A stretch of 64,000 bases of DNA from contig WMCF01000008.1 of NCBI GenBank assembly GCA_009792885.1, positions 17,470,952-17,534,951 of the forward strand, read 5' to 3'. Below the pieces are notes generated by a model. The model was not told the origin of the DNA. It saw nothing but the letters and a program-made list of their open reading frames with translations, and made no database searches. Origin of the DNA: Eremophila alpestris peregrina. Its lineage: Eukaryota > Chordata > Aves > Passeriformes > Alaudidae. This document shows, piece by piece, positions 62,631 through 64,000 of this stretch (within the stretch, counting starts at the first letter, position 1; each line of letters begins with the position of its first letter). The position numbers and the translations under genes are program-made.

Positions 62631-64000
62631 ACAGAATGTGTTGTTTTGGTTTATAGTTCAGTACAGAAATACTAGTATGAAATCACTGGCACCATTCTCC
62701 TTCTTGATACAAATTAGTAACTGCATTTATTGTCTCCAGAAGCAAAAGATGCTGCATTTAATTTGTCACAACCTCCAGCTTCCAGTGTCTCCTGTTAGAA
62801 GCTCTGAATAAAAGCAGCATAGAAGCAACGCCAGGTTTTAGAGTAACATCTCTGAACATGGTTTTACATTTCCAGTTGGTGCAAAGCCTCCTCCTTTGGC
62901 TGACAGTCAATGCCTTCAGCTGACACTTCTCAATGCAAAAGGTGCAAGTTAATGAGACTGAATAAAAGGAAATCCACTTTGTCACAAGCCTCATTCATAG
63001 TCAGGATAGGATTTCTGTTTATTCAAACCCTGTAAATCCCTGTGCCATAAATGTGTATGTGTGGGAGGGGAAGCCTCTGATCCTCTCCTCTCCCTTTTAT
63101 ACCCAGTGTCTCACAAATCACGGTCACAGCAGGCTCTCACTTCCTACCAGCTTTGTAACATTTTATAGCTTTCCAATGGCACAAGTTGGCACCAGATAGC
63201 TCTGAGGACCTTACAGTGCTAAAGAAAGCAGGGTAGCTTGGCATGAAGCACTGTCATCCCAAATTTGTACACTAACATGGTGCAAGACAGGTGTGGAGAG
63301 GAAATACGGTGGAAGCTGTTTGCACTTGATACTTTGGGATCTGAATTCTCTGCAGACTTTTCTCTCACATACAAGAGCTCTTCTGTGACTGCACCATCCC
63401 CAGAAGTCTGCTTTTCCTTTGCAATTAAGGATGTCACACAGATAACTAAGGAATTCACCTTGGAGTACAGATTATGCTTGCTCAAAGAGCTTCATCATAC
63501 TGAATCATATTGAATGATATAATTGCAGAGGAGGAAAGGAAAAAAACCTGAACCCAAGAAAAAAAGAAAAACACGTGATCTGGTCCTCTACTGCCTGCCA
63601 CAAGGGTGGAGAGGTGAGGAGGATGAAGACTGGCAGTCCAGAAGGCTGACCACCATTCTATATTAAGAAAGCAAAGCAAGTTAAGGCACCACCAGGCTCC
63701 ATTCACAGTCCACTTCTTTAGAGGTGAGGTGACCACACCTCCAGCCACCAGTGCAACCAAACTGAGCAGGGACTAGGAATCAGCACCTTGCCTGGCTGCA
63801 CTCCACTGCCTTCTACATTAAACTGGGTGGCTTGTTAATTTAACATGCTGGGTTGGCAGCTGCTGTGACAGAACTGTCACTGCTTGGCCAGCGATGCCAG
63901 GCACTTGCAGTAAAAGGGTGAGGATAGCAGCAGTAGTGTAAACATGACCATTAGAAGACTCTTCTTTCTGGTGGAAAAAGTCTCAAAAGAAAGAATCCAG

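Larger units (their letters stand above)
59493..64000 (-). other. PLXNB2: PLXNB2 intron, continuing beyond the window
   Basis: No exon of the preceding plexin segment (the part with HYNVRDGATLIL in the family) could be found on the minus strand up to 64000, so this is read as one intron of at least 4.5 kb. It contains the solo LTR at 59754-60243 and an A-rich low-complexity tract near 62550. The open frames here match nothing I recognise and are treated as chance. Confidence 0.75.

Noticed and set aside
60241..64000. Search for the next upstream plexin-B2 exon
   Set aside because: No minus-strand stretch resembling the expected segment with HYNVRDGATLIL was seen. Presumed beyond the window.
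1..64000. CRISPR arrays, operons or other prokaryotic systems
   Set aside because: Introns, CR1 elements and an avian LTR show this is vertebrate DNA. No spaced direct-repeat array is present.

Overview
This 64 kb window is vertebrate nuclear DNA, almost certainly from a bird. It contains 3' fragments of CR1 LINEs in their avian form, a solo LTR resembling the ERVL-type LTRs common in birds (especially songbirds), and GT-AG introns. Dispersed repeats are few and small, and most of the sequence is AT-rich and non-coding. The species cannot be named from the sequence.

Only one protein-coding gene could be supported. On the minus strand between 59492 and 50518 lie the last seven coding exons of a class-B plexin, best identified as PLXNB2. 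Joined in order they give an uninterrupted frame of 260 residues ending in a PDZ-binding tail (VTDL). They encode the second half of the intracellular GAP domain. The codon phase matches at every junction and every intron is GT-AG. The rest of the gene (extracellular, transmembrane, first GAP half and Rho-GTPase-binding domains) must lie beyond 64000. The preceding intron fills at least 59493-64000 and holds the solo LTR, whose probable target-site duplication is still visible.

Positions 1 to about 50300 contain no gene that I can recognise. This tract holds: a short CR1 3' end (1799-1852); a 13-bp minisatellite (8861-8912); an unusual array of about 0.85 kb of degenerate telomere-like blocks embedded in larger repeat units, partly inverted (11031-11876); an isolated CpG island with a CTCF-like motif and a minus-strand TATA box (22540-23010); two more CR1 pieces (34947-35235 and 37261-37597); several microsatellites and pyrimidine tracts; and two GC-rich blocks of unknown nature (1290-1590 and 40080-40640). 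The most unusual structures are the telomere-like array and the orphan CpG island. I found no evidence of a new coding system.

All calls are from reading the sequence and from memory of the families. No database search was run.
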